This document shows, piece by piece, positions 1 to 7,716 of a stretch of DNA of 42,556 bases. How positions within the stretch are numbered: the stretch's first letter is position 1; each line of letters starts with the position of its first letter. The translations under genes were made by a program, and so were the position numbers. Below the pieces are notes generated by a model, which did no database searches, was not told the DNA's origin, and saw only the letters and a program-made list of their open reading frames with translations. The stretch is from Mycobacteriales bacterium (GTDB taxonomy: Bacteria > Actinomycetota > Actinomycetes > Mycobacteriales > QHCD01), in contig DASXJE010000146.1 in NCBI GenBank assembly GCA_036497565.1, positions 1 through 42,556 of the forward strand. Direction: 5' to 3'.

Positions 1-257
1 GGGCGGGACAGCCGCAGCGCCACCGCCAACTCATCCGCGGCGAACTCGCTCACCCCGACCCCATGATCGTCGGAGTCCACCGGCGGGCGGCGGGCGGCGA
101 ACACCGCGATCGCGCCGGCCTGCCGCGCCTGCGCCCACGACGCCAGCCGGTCCCAACCGTCGATCACCTCGACCAGATCGTCGTCGCCGAGCCGGTCCAG
201 GTCGGTCCGCGCCAGCCGCGACGCCCACTCAGGTCCCACCGGACTGCTATCGAACAT
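1..257 (-). CDS. DUF222 / HNH endonuclease family protein, N-terminal part (runs off window)
   Basis: The frame opens at ATG 257-255 and stays open to the window edge (85 codons). The start reads MFDSSPVGPEWASRLARTDL, followed by LDRLGDDDLVEVIDGWDRLASWAQARQ and a segment ending AADELAVALRLS. This is the usual N-terminus of actinobacterial DUF222 proteins (the '13E12 repeat' type), which normally carry a C-terminal HNH nuclease domain; that half lies outside the window. The start codon sits inside a perfect LexA box (250-265), a known arrangement for mycobacterial 13E12 genes, so SOS control is likely. The cellular role of the family is unclear; many are thought to be mobile or repeated. The family call is firm, the nuclease domain is inferred. 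Confidence 0.8.
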   Translation of the reverse strand, partial: MFDSSPVGPEWASRLARTDLDRLGDDDLVEVIDGWDRLASWAQARQAGAIAVFAARRPPVDSDDHGVGVSEFAADELAVALRLSR

Positions 258-265
258 GCGTTCGA
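250..265. promoter_or_regulatory. LexA (SOS) box
   Basis: TCGAAC-ATGC-GTTCGA matches exactly the mycobacterial/actinobacterial SOS-box consensus TCGAAC-N4-GTTCGA. The start codon of the DUF222 gene (minus strand) lies within it, so LexA binding would block both promoter clearance and the start region. The palindrome could also influence the plus-strand membrane gene that starts about 100 nt away. Confidence 0.85.
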
Positions 266-364
266 TTCTAGGGACGCCGCCCCGAACGCCGCTCGCGCTG
301 TCCACACCCCGCGTACGGTCCTGGTAGCCGGTCCACCGACGATGCCCGCGGACGGGAAGCGGCA

Positions 365-796
365 ATGGACAGCGACGCGTCAGCGAGCCGCCCCGACCTC
401 CGTGTGCCGATCGCGTGGGGGATCGTCGTCGGCGTCATCCAGGCTGCATCACCGTTCGCTTTCTGGTGGCTCGACCGAGCGACTGTCTATGCACTCGGTC
501 TCACTCTCATCGCCGCGGTCTACATCGGCTTCAGCGTCGCCGACGGCCGCGGCAAGGTCATCGCGGTCGAATGCGTCGTCGCCGGGGCCTTCGTCGTCGT
601 CGCGGCGGCCGGGGTCACGGGTTCGGCCTGGCTCATCGTCGGCGGTCTGGCCGGCCACGGGTTGAAGGACCTGTGGCAGCACCGCACGAGATTCGTCGCC
701 AACACAAGATGGTGGCCGCCGTTCTGTGCTGCGGTCGACTTCGTCGTCGCACTCATCCTCGCCGTCGCGATCGCGCGCGGCGTGCAATTCCACTAA
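365..796 (+). CDS. Small polytopic membrane protein (DUF6010-like)
   Basis: 143 aa, ATG start, weak GGGAAG upstream. Four hydrophobic segments are visible (about residues 17-36, 42-58, 66-100 with a break, 121-140). The conserved-looking block GGLAGHGLKDLWQHRT, followed by NTRWWPPFCAAVDF, resembles proteins labelled DUF6010, but this is recalled rather than searched. It is divergent from the LexA-controlled gene with a 107-nt gap. The last six codons and the stop codon are part of a perfect 20-bp tandem duplication (777-816), so the C-terminus may vary between strains. No function can be given. Confidence 0.65.
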   Translation: MDSDASASRPDLRVPIAWGIVVGVIQAASPFAFWWLDRATVYALGLTLIAAVYIGFSVADGRGKVIAVECVVAGAFVVVAAAGVTGSAWLIVGGLAGHGLKDLWQHRTRFVANTRWWPPFCAAVDFVVALILAVAIARGVQFH

Positions 797-816
797 GCGG
801 CGTGCAATTCCACTAA
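777..816. repeat. Perfect 20-bp tandem duplication across a stop codon
   Basis: GCGGCGTGCAATTCCACTAA occurs at 777-796 and again at 797-816 without any mismatch. The first copy contains the end of the membrane protein gene including its TAA; the second lies in the short gap before the convergent hydrolase gene. It looks like a recent slippage duplication. Confidence 0.95.
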
Positions 817-833
817 GAGCGGCGCGCAGCCCG

Positions 834-1676
834 CTACGACGTGTGCCGGACGAGTGCCTGTACGAAGACGTCCCACAAGGCTCGCGGCACCTCATGGCCC
901 GCACCGGGCAGCACCACCAGCTCGGCGCCAGGCACCGCGTCGCGCAGCGCTTCGCCGTGGGCAAGGGGAAAGACCGGATCGTGGTCGCCGTGCACGACAA
1001 GGGTAGGAGCGTCGATGTCACCGAAGCTGCCGCCGGTCGGGCCGTCGATGTCCATGGCGTAGTGGTTGGTGAGCGTCGACTCGATGTTGGTGGCACGGGC
1101 GACGTCGTGTTCTACGAGTGCTCGCATCGCGGTCTCGTCGAAGAGGGGCGAGTCGCCGGCGTATGCCTTCGTCGACCCGACGGTGAAGTCGACGACTTCG
1201 GCCGGGTCGGTGTAATCCGGCGGAGCGGGGGCGTTCAGCCGGAGTGTGGGTGGTGGGAGACCGGAGTCCCCCGTGCTGGTGCACACGAACGTCAACGACG
1301 CGACCCGGTCGGGGTGGTCCACCCCGAAGACGAGGACGATCCCGCCGAACATGGACTGGCCGACGATGTGGGCCCGCTCGACGCCCAGCGCATCCAGGAT
1401 GCCGAGCGCATCGCCGACCAGGTCGGTGAGCGAGTAGCCCGGCTTTCCGGGCGGGTAGCTGGTCGACCTGCCGGTGTCGCGGTTGTCATAGCGGATCACG
1501 AACCGGTCGTGTACGGCGATCCGTTCGCAGAGCTCCGCGTCCCACCACAGCATCGACGCGGCCGCCCCATGGACGAGCAGGACGGCCGGGTGCTCGGCGT
1601 TCCCGAAGGTCTCGACGCAGAGGTCGACGCCGTTGATCTCGAGGAGTTGCTCGCCATTGGACAGCTGGTCGGCCAT
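834..1676 (-). CDS. Alpha/beta-fold hydrolase with altered nucleophile elbow
   Basis: 280 aa. The oxyanion strand LLVHGAAAS is at about 34-41, the presumed nucleophile Ser108 sits in GQSMF (106-110), the acid is Asp233 in HGDHDPVFP, and the base is His261 in GAGHE. The core RYDNRDTGRS (63-71) is typical of the esterase/epoxide-hydrolase branch. The elbow is unusual: the family rule is G-x-S-x-G, here G-Q-S-M-F-G-G, so the fifth position is Phe and the glycines are displaced by one. Whether this is an active variant or an insertion-tolerant elbow cannot be told. Likely leaderless: TAGCGT lies 7 nt upstream of the ATG. Substrate unknown. It is divergent from the methyltransferase gene. Confidence 0.85.
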   Translation of the reverse strand: MADQLSNGEQLLEINGVDLCVETFGNAEHPAVLLVHGAAASMLWWDAELCERIAVHDRFVIRYDNRDTGRSTSYPPGKPGYSLTDLVGDALGILDALGVERAHIVGQSMFGGIVLVFGVDHPDRVASLTFVCTSTGDSGLPPPTLRLNAPAPPDYTDPAEVVDFTVGSTKAYAGDSPLFDETAMRALVEHDVARATNIESTLTNHYAMDIDGPTGGSFGDIDAPTLVVHGDHDPVFPLAHGEALRDAVPGAELVVLPGAGHEVPRALWDVFVQALVRHTS

Positions 1677-1683
1677 GACAGAA

Positions 1684-1689
1684 ACGCTA
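1684..1689 (-). promoter_or_regulatory. -10 box, leaderless start of the hydrolase
   Basis: TAGCGT on the minus strand ends 7 nt before ATG 1676. No Shine-Dalgarno sequence is present, so transcription probably starts at or next to the AUG. Confidence 0.5.
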
Positions 1690-1771
1690 ACCTCCGGCCG
1701 TCGAAGAAATCGGTTGGGCCGGGTACGCCGTCCGTCCTACCGTGCCACGACGACGATGGCAGAGGAGCCTC

Positions 1772-2524
1772 ATGAACCTGGTGTTCCACGAGCGGGCCGA
1801 ATCGGCGCATCGCATCCTCAACCCCTTGACCGAAAAGAAGCTCGCGCTCGTCGGTGAAATCTGCCGGCTCGAACCGGCGCTGCAGCTGCTCGATCTGGCC
1901 TGCGGCAAGGCGGAGTTGCTGTGCAGTTGGGCGTCCCGCTACGGGATACAGGGTGTCGGCGTGGACGTCAGCGAGGTATTCCTCGAGGCTGCCCGGGCAA
2001 GGGCCGCCGAGCTGACTGTCGAGGCGCAGGTCGAACTCGTGCACGGAAAGGCGGAGGACTACCAGGCCGCACCGCAGGCCTTCGACATCGTCAGCTGCAT
2101 CGGCGCGACATGGATCGGCGGCGGTCTGGTCGGCACGCTCGAGCTGATGAAGCCGGCGCTCAAGCCGGGTGGTCTGCTGCTGGTCGGCGAGCCCTACTTG
2201 ATCGACCCGCCACCCTCCGGCGCGCTCGAGGCGCTCGGCTTCGGCGCGGACGAGTTCACCTCGCTGTCCGGCACCCTCGATCGGTTCGAGGAGTGCGGCA
2301 CCGACCTGGTCGAGATGGTCCTCGCCGACGGCGACAGCTGGGACCGCTACATGGCAACGCAATGGATGACCGCGAACACCTGGCTCCGCGAGCACGCCGA
2401 CGAGCCGGATGCCGAGGAGTTCGCCGGCCGGGTCGCCGCCGGACGCCGCTCCTACCTCGAGTACGGCCGCCGCTACCTCGGCTGGGGCGTCTTCGTCCTC
2501 CGCGACAAGGACGTCGCTCAGTGA
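1772..2524 (+). CDS. SAM-dependent class I methyltransferase
   Basis: 250 aa. ATG 1772 is preferred over the upstream in-frame start at 1742 because AGAGGAG lies just ahead of it and the family homology begins here. SAM-binding motif I is LLDLACGKAELL (about 40-51); GVDVSEVF (about 65-72) carries the acidic residue that binds the ribose; ELVHGKAEDY and DIVSCIGATWIGGG follow as motifs II/III, and LKPGGLLLVGEP is post-motif III. This is the pattern of small-molecule methyltransferases of the Methyltransf_11/25 type. The C-terminal third (WMTANTWLREH, RRSYLEYGRRYLGWGVFVLR) resembles actinobacterial relatives of unknown substrate. It overlaps the convergent parvulin gene by 7 nt at the 3' ends. 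Confidence 0.85.
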   Translation: MNLVFHERAESAHRILNPLTEKKLALVGEICRLEPALQLLDLACGKAELLCSWASRYGIQGVGVDVSEVFLEAARARAAELTVEAQVELVHGKAEDYQAAPQAFDIVSCIGATWIGGGLVGTLELMKPALKPGGLLLVGEPYLIDPPPSGALEALGFGADEFTSLSGTLDRFEECGTDLVEMVLADGDSWDRYMATQWMTANTWLREHADEPDAEEFAGRVAAGRRSYLEYGRRYLGWGVFVLRDKDVAQ

Positions 2525-3333
2525 TGGTGGGCGAAGTCGGGCTGATTCGGGCTGCCGGGGTGCTCGTAGCCCTCGGCGACCTCGACCTGCTCGCGGCGGC
2601 GGCGCTCGAGCCAGCGCTCGAAGTAGTCGGCCTGCGCTGACTTGCGCAACGTGTCGGCGATGCCCGGCCGCACCTCGTCGTACGGCGTGATCCCGGCCGG
2701 GCGCAACTCGTCGACCCGGACGACGTGCCAGCCGAACGCCGAGGCGACCGGGCCGACGACCGTGCCCGGCTCGGCGCCCGCGATCGCCGCACCGAGCGGA
2801 TGCGGCAGATCATCGACCGCCCGCGACCAGACTTCGCCCTCCCGGTCGAGCCGGTCGACGGCCCGGCGGGCGCCGTCCTCGTCGTCCGCGAGCAGATGGC
2901 GCAGCCGACACCGGGCCGGCCGCCGCCACCGGTCCGGGTTGCGGTCGTAGTAGGCGCGTACGGCGGACTCGTCGACGTCGATGTCGCGGCTCACCCGGTC
3001 GAAGAGGGCGCGGGCCAGCGGCTGGGCCGAGAGGGCTGCGGCCGCCAGGCTGCCGGTGGCGGCGAGCCGGACCGCTTCGGCGACATCCGCCGCCGGTGCC
3101 GCCTCGGCGGTGACGCCGAGCCGGTCCGCCTCGGCCCGGACGAGCGCCTCGGTGAGGAGCAGCTGGGCGACCCACCGGCGTAGCCGCCGCCACTCCATGT
3201 CGCCGCGCGCGGGCAGCGCCACCGCCGCCGGAGAGGCATACATCGCGGCGAGCCGCTGCTCGAGCAGCTCCGCGGGCACTCCTCGCCCGGCGACGGTGCC
3301 GATCACCGCCTCGTGGTGGTGTTGGTGAGTCAT
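2518..3333 (-). CDS. Parvulin-type peptidyl-prolyl isomerase with His-rich termini
   Basis: 271 aa from ATG 3333. A longer start at 3405 is possible but would run 75 nt into the upstream gene; the ATGA overlap with the mannosidase stop makes 3333 much better. An N-terminal helical part (about 15-130) is followed by a rotamase domain: RLRHLLADDEDGARRAVDRL (about 163-182), then LGAAIAGAEPGTVVGPV and the hallmark FGWHVVRVDELRP (about 220-232). Such domains fold proline-containing exported proteins, but no signal peptide is seen, so it should be cytoplasmic. Both ends are histidine-rich (MTHQHHHEA and the final FAHHH), suggesting metal binding. Translational coupling to the GH38 enzyme suggests the two act together, perhaps in folding of that 1,430-residue protein (inference). 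Confidence 0.8.
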   Translation of the reverse strand: MTHQHHHEAVIGTVAGRGVPAELLEQRLAAMYASPAAVALPARGDMEWRRLRRWVAQLLLTEALVRAEADRLGVTAEAAPAADVAEAVRLAATGSLAAAALSAQPLARALFDRVSRDIDVDESAVRAYYDRNPDRWRRPARCRLRHLLADDEDGARRAVDRLDREGEVWSRAVDDLPHPLGAAIAGAEPGTVVGPVASAFGWHVVRVDELRPAGITPYDEVRPGIADTLRKSAQADYFERWLERRRREQVEVAEGYEHPGSPNQPDFAHHH

Positions 3334-6300
3334 CCCACGACGACGAAGGGCACGGCCTCGGTGTAGAGCACCCGGCCGGCGCACATCACCTTGGCCAGCA
3401 GCCACGTCGTGGCCGCCGGCGCTCCGCCGGGGACGTCGGCGGCGAACCGCACGCTGGACTTGCCACCCGGCTCGACCGAGAACCCGGCCGCCGCAGGACT
3501 GAGCAGGTCCCAGGTGCCCCAGGGACTGATCAGCGCCACCTCGCCGTGCAGCTCACTGCGTGCCGTACTGCTGATCGCCAGCTCGAACTCGGTCCGCTCG
3601 CCTGCGGGTGCGGTGACCACATCCGCGGTGATGCTCGCGGCGAGCTCGGTCGACACGTCGGTCGCTCCGCCGACCGACACGACCGCGAGATCCTCGACGA
3701 CCTGACCGTCGGGTGCGTCGGCCTGCACCGAGACCAGGTACAGCCCGGCGCGGGCGTCGGTGGCCGGCGTGACGGTGACCTCGAACTCGGTGTGGGCACC
3801 GGGCTCGAGCCCGACCAGCTGCTCGGTCGTGTCAGCGCTCCAGCCGTCCGGTAGGCCGATCCGCACCCGGGTGTTGATCGCGGCGTCGACGAGATCCGAG
3901 GCCGCCGTGACCCGAAGTGACACCGGCCCGTCGGCCCGCAATTCGGCCGGGTGCACGTGCACGGCCAGCGGCAGGTAGCCAACCGGCGCCGGACCCTTGT
4001 TGTGCATCCAGTAGCGCGTGTAGACCGGCTGCGCAGGCTCGTGTTCGGGGGCCAGGACGACGCCGTCTCCCTGATGCGTCGACTCCGGCCGGGCCGTCAC
4101 GGTCACGATCCCGGCGCCGCCGAGCGGCACGGTGACCGCATCGCCGACGGGAAGCGCCTCACCCGACTTCTCCAGCAGGTCGGCGTGATGCGCGTCGCTC
4201 AACGGTACGACGGTGTGCAACGTCGCCTCCGTCGCGCTGCCGTGCGCTTCGTAGAGCCGCGCCGTCACCTGCCGCCGTGGGTCGGCGACGGTCGAGTCAC
4301 CGCGCGACAGCGGGTTACCGGTGGCCTTGAACGTCTCGAGCATCGCCGTGTCGGGCTGAACCGAGATGAGGGTCTCGCGCGCGGGCAGCGTGCCGTCGTG
4401 TTGCGCGGTCGACCGGGGGAGCAGCGGATGGTTGAACGAGTGTCCACTGTGGACAATCCGATTGCTCCGCCAGTCACCGGCACCGGCGACGAATGCGTAG
4501 TCGAAGGTGTGGCTCCAGTGCTGCAGCTGGAACGGCGAGCCGTCCGGCACGGTGCGCTTCGGCGGATCGATCCACACTCCCGACGGCCAACCGGTGCAGG
4601 ACCGCAGCAGCGACAGGTGCAGTGCGCCCGACGGGTCGACCACGAAGCTCGGCATACCGCGGTTGAGGACCCCGACGGTCCGGTCGACGAGCGACGGCTC
4701 GTCCTGCGGAGCCGCGGGGAGCGCGGAATCCTGCGTGACGTCGATCGTGGCATCGGCCAGGTCGCCGATGAGGTCCGCGACAGCGGCCCGGGTCGCGTCG
4801 GCGTCGGCGGCCGCCACGATCAGCACCGGAAGGTCGCGGACCCCGCGCACGTCGGCGTTCGGCACGAACTGCTCGGCCAGAGTGCGGCTCGCCGGGACCC
4901 ACACGCGCCCGCTGCCCTGCGCGGTGATCTGCCGGGTGAGCTCGGCGGCGTAGGAGCCGTCGACGGCGTCGAGCACCTGCGCGGTGAAGGCGTTGCTGCC
5001 CGGGCCACCGACGCTGATCCGCACGTCCGGCAGGTTGGAGTCGAAGTCAAGTCCGCCGTAACGGGCGCGCTCGGGCGAGGACGAGGTGACGGTCACCCCG
5101 ACCCGGCCGAGCTGGGTGACCAGACCGTCGAGATGTCCGGCGGACAGCTCACCGCCGTCGGCGACCACCTCGGCGACGCCGATCGCGCGCACCGTGTCGC
5201 CGATCCGCACCCGCGCGGTGCTACCGGCTCCGAACCACGTGTAGGCCGGGTTGTCGAGCGTCCACGGTGCCTCGGCGGTGTCGACGTCGGGCTGCCCGAG
5301 GCCGCGGCCGATCACCGCGTCGGCGACCTCCGAGACCGGCATGGCGCCGGGGATGTCGGCGGGGAATCGCATCCGCAGCAGCTGGTCGGCTCCCGCGAAG
5401 CCGTCGACGGTGGTGCGTACGTCGACCCGGCCGGTGCCGTCGAGCAGGCGGAGCTCGGTGGTGTAGGTCAGGCTGGCCAGCCGCCCGCGGGCGGTGATCC
5501 GTTGCCCGATCGGCGAGCTCTGCACGGCGACCTCGGCCGTTCCGTCGGCCGAGGTGACGACCGGGCCGCGCGGAAGCAGGTGCCAGGGACCCTCGCCGAA
5601 GGTCGGGTGCGCGGGGTGCTCGTCGTAGAGTCGGAATTCGTTGCCGACGGCTCCGTCGCGCACGAGTTCGGCCGCGCTCGCCCGCTCCACGAGACTGGCG
5701 ATGCCGCCACCACGCGCCGGGTCGAGCCGGACGGTGTAGGCGTCACTCGACGCCTCGACGCCGTCCACGGTGGACCAGCCCGCCGATTCCGAGTCGGCAG
5801 GCCGCACCCAGAAGGTGCGGTGCCCGACGCCCGGCACGTCGCGGGCCAGGAAGGTCAACGTCGTCGATCGCAGCGTGCCGTCCGCGTGGTGCTCGGCATG
5901 CTCGGTGAGCGCCGGCAGGACAGCGCCGGCGTCGTCGACGACGGCGAGCCCGCGGGTGCCCGGCCCGGGCAGGTCGATCCGGGCGGTCACCACGTCGGTG
6001 CGCGCCCAGGACAACGGGTTGACGACGACGAGCGGACGGTCGGCGTCCGAGTCGGCCCGTGTGTCCACTGTGGACACCAGCACCTCGAGTGCGTTGTCCC
6101 GTGCGGTGACCGCGAGGTCGTGCGCCTCACGCCAGCCGGTGAGCAGGTCGAGGTAGACCTGGTCGGAGAAGCTTCCGGTGATGCCGTCGTGGTGGGCGCC
6201 GTAGGCCAACTGCCGCCACGCCTTGTCGAAGGCCACCTCGGGGTACCGCGCGCCGGCGAGGAGACCGGCGAGGGTGGCGAACTTCTCGGCGTCGACCAGC

Positions 6301-7616
6301 GCGTCCTCGGCGGCGCGCTGTGCCTGCTTGATGTCGATGTAGGAGACGTCCTTGCCGGTGTAGACCGGGTTCATGTCGCGGGTCTGCGGCCACAGCCCGG
6401 CACCGCCGGCCGACTCCCGGCGTACGGCGGCGAAGAACTCGCGCGGGATCGCGCAGACGAACTTCGGCGAGGCATAGCGGGAGTTCCAGTCGCGGGCCAC
6501 CTCGGTGACCCACTGCGTCGGCGGGGTGTAGTCGGTGCCGACCGGCAGCAGGACGTTCTTGGTCGAGGCGACCTTCGCCAACTCGGAGAAGTTGCGGTAC
6601 GCCGACGCCTCCGCCTCTGCGAGGGTCGTGGCCGAGGCCATGTCCCAGCCCGAGCCGTAGTGGTCGGCCATGTAGCTCGTGACCACGCCGTGCCCGGACG
6701 GGGACAGCCAGCGGAATTCGGCCGGGAACTGCATCCGGGTGACGTCTTTGTTCTCCCCGCCGGGGTTGCGGATCGGGCCCCACTGGTGGAAGGGCCCGCG
6801 GGCCCAGGAGCTGTTGGCCAGGCCGGCGTCGGCCATCAGCCCGGGGAACTGCGGGTCGTGGCCGAAGACGTCGAGCTGCCACGCGGTCTCGGGGTCGCCG
6901 CCCATGATGTCGCGCTGGAAACCGATGCCGTAGACGGCGTTGCGCGCGGTGGATTCGGCGCTGGTGAGGTTGCTGTTGGGCTCGTTGTAGGTGCCGCCCA
7001 TCAGCTCGAGCCGTCCGTCGGCCATCAGCTGGCGCAGGATGGCCCGCTCTTCGGGGAAGGCGTCCCAGTAGGGCTTGAGATAGTCGATCTCGGCCAGCAC
7101 GAACCGGTAGTCGGGGTCGCGCCGGGCGGCCTCCGTGTGCGCCCGCACCAGGTCGAAGCCGGCCTGCTGCACGTCGCCGCGGGTCGCCTGGGCGTCCGGA
7201 AGCTCGTCCCACCGGCAGGTGTAGGCCGCCTGGGTGTTCCACCAGACCGGGTCGTAGTGGAAGTGCGGCACCATCCACATCGTCCAGCCCGGTTCGGAGA
7301 TGATCACTTCCCCGTCGCGGCTGGCCAGCTGCTCGCCGTCCGAATCGTGCACCGTGGCCGTGACCGGTACGGCGGTTCCGGCTGGGTGCTCGGTCCAGCC
7401 GACGACGCCGACCTCCACCGAGAGCTCACCGTCGGCCGGATCGGCCGAGACCGGGCTGGGGGTGACGAGGCCGCCGCCGGTCACCGCCACCGAGAGGGTG
7501 CCGCCGCGGCCCTCCACGTGGAGCCGGATCCGTACCACCTGCTGCGGCTGATCGCCGCTCGACTCCCCGTCGACGAAACACATCGTCGACTCGAGTCCAT
7601 CGATCCATGCCCGCAC
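3330..7616 (-). CDS. Glycoside hydrolase family 38 alpha-mannosidase with C-terminal NEW3 domain
   Basis: About 1,428 aa. Retaining alpha-mannosidase of the GH38 type. Zinc ligands are in HFHYDPVWW (about 118-126) and GAHHDGITG (about 474-482); the nucleophile Asp is in WQLDVFGHDPQFPG (about 246-259). The middle helical domain and the beta-sandwich region follow; near the C-terminus (about 1290-1370) LEPGAHTEFEVTVTPATDAR resembles a NEW3/NPCBM-associated domain. No signal peptide is evident, so it probably acts in the cytoplasm on mannosides or oligosaccharides. Start choice: GGAGGT at 7626-7631 has 9-nt spacing to GTG 7616; GTG 7622 and 7625 are too close. The stop overlaps the ATG of the parvulin gene (ATGA). 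The gene carries three of the four GTCCACNGTGGAC palindromes found in the window. Confidence 0.93.
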   Translation of the reverse strand: MRAWIDGLESTMCFVDGESSGDQPQQVVRIRLHVEGRGGTLSVAVTGGGLVTPSPVSADPADGELSVEVGVVGWTEHPAGTAVPVTATVHDSDGEQLASRDGEVIISEPGWTMWMVPHFHYDPVWWNTQAAYTCRWDELPDAQATRGDVQQAGFDLVRAHTEAARRDPDYRFVLAEIDYLKPYWDAFPEERAILRQLMADGRLELMGGTYNEPNSNLTSAESTARNAVYGIGFQRDIMGGDPETAWQLDVFGHDPQFPGLMADAGLANSSWARGPFHQWGPIRNPGGENKDVTRMQFPAEFRWLSPSGHGVVTSYMADHYGSGWDMASATTLAEAEASAYRNFSELAKVASTKNVLLPVGTDYTPPTQWVTEVARDWNSRYASPKFVCAIPREFFAAVRRESAGGAGLWPQTRDMNPVYTGKDVSYIDIKQAQRAAEDALVDAEKFATLAGLLAGARYPEVAFDKAWRQLAYGAHHDGITGSFSDQVYLDLLTGWREAHDLAVTARDNALEVLVSTVDTRADSDADRPLVVVNPLSWARTDVVTARIDLPGPGTRGLAVVDDAGAVLPALTEHAEHHADGTLRSTTLTFLARDVPGVGHRTFWVRPADSESAGWSTVDGVEASSDAYTVRLDPARGGGIASLVERASAAELVRDGAVGNEFRLYDEHPAHPTFGEGPWHLLPRGPVVTSADGTAEVAVQSSPIGQRITARGRLASLTYTTELRLLDGTGRVDVRTTVDGFAGADQLLRMRFPADIPGAMPVSEVADAVIGRGLGQPDVDTAEAPWTLDNPAYTWFGAGSTARVRIGDTVRAIGVAEVVADGGELSAGHLDGLVTQLGRVGVTVTSSSPERARYGGLDFDSNLPDVRISVGGPGSNAFTAQVLDAVDGSYAAELTRQITAQGSGRVWVPASRTLAEQFVPNADVRGVRDLPVLIVAAADADATRAAVADLIGDLADATIDVTQDSALPAAPQDEPSLVDRTVGVLNRGMPSFVVDPSGALHLSLLRSCTGWPSGVWIDPPKRTVPDGSPFQLQHWSHTFDYAFVAGAGDWRSNRIVHSGHSFNHPLLPRSTAQHDGTLPARETLISVQPDTAMLETFKATGNPLSRGDSTVADPRRQVTARLYEAHGSATEATLHTVVPLSDAHHADLLEKSGEALPVGDAVTVPLGGAGIVTVTARPESTHQGDGVVLAPEHEPAQPVYTRYWMHNKGPAPVGYLPLAVHVHPAELRADGPVSLRVTAASDLVDAAINTRVRIGLPDGWSADTTEQLVGLEPGAHTEFEVTVTPATDARAGLYLVSVQADAPDGQVVEDLAVVSVGGATDVSTELAASITADVVTAPAGERTEFELAISSTARSELHGEVALISPWGTWDLLSPAAAGFSVEPGGKSSVRFAADVPGGAPAATTWLLAKVMCAGRVLYTEAVPFVVVG
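4442..4454. repeat. GTCCACNGTGGAC palindrome, one of four; contains a DnaA-box-like site
   Basis: GTCCAC-T-GTGGAC. Identical 6-bp arms recur at 5763-5775 (centre G), 6063-6075 (centre T) and 24679-24691 (centre A). At this copy the flanks give TGTGGACAA (4448-4456), the complement of the high-affinity DnaA box TTGTCCACA. All copies are inside or at the start of coding sequence. Confidence 0.5.
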
Positions 7617-7716
7617 GAGCACCACACCTCCGACACCGGTTAGTTCTGCGAGACGCTATCGGTCCGGCCGTCGGGTCGCATCGGCCGGTCGCGCGATGGT
7701 CCGAGGGGCCGGTTGA

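Noticed and set aside
4448-4456. Replication origin signal (DnaA box)
   Set aside because: A single perfect 9-mer within a coding gene, without a box cluster, AT-rich region or dnaA/dnaN nearby.
3951-7643. Very long open frame (1,230 codons) antisense to the mannosidase gene
   Set aside because: It is a GC-codon shadow: composition is Gly/Arg/Val-rich without any domain, and the GH38 motifs are all on the minus strand.
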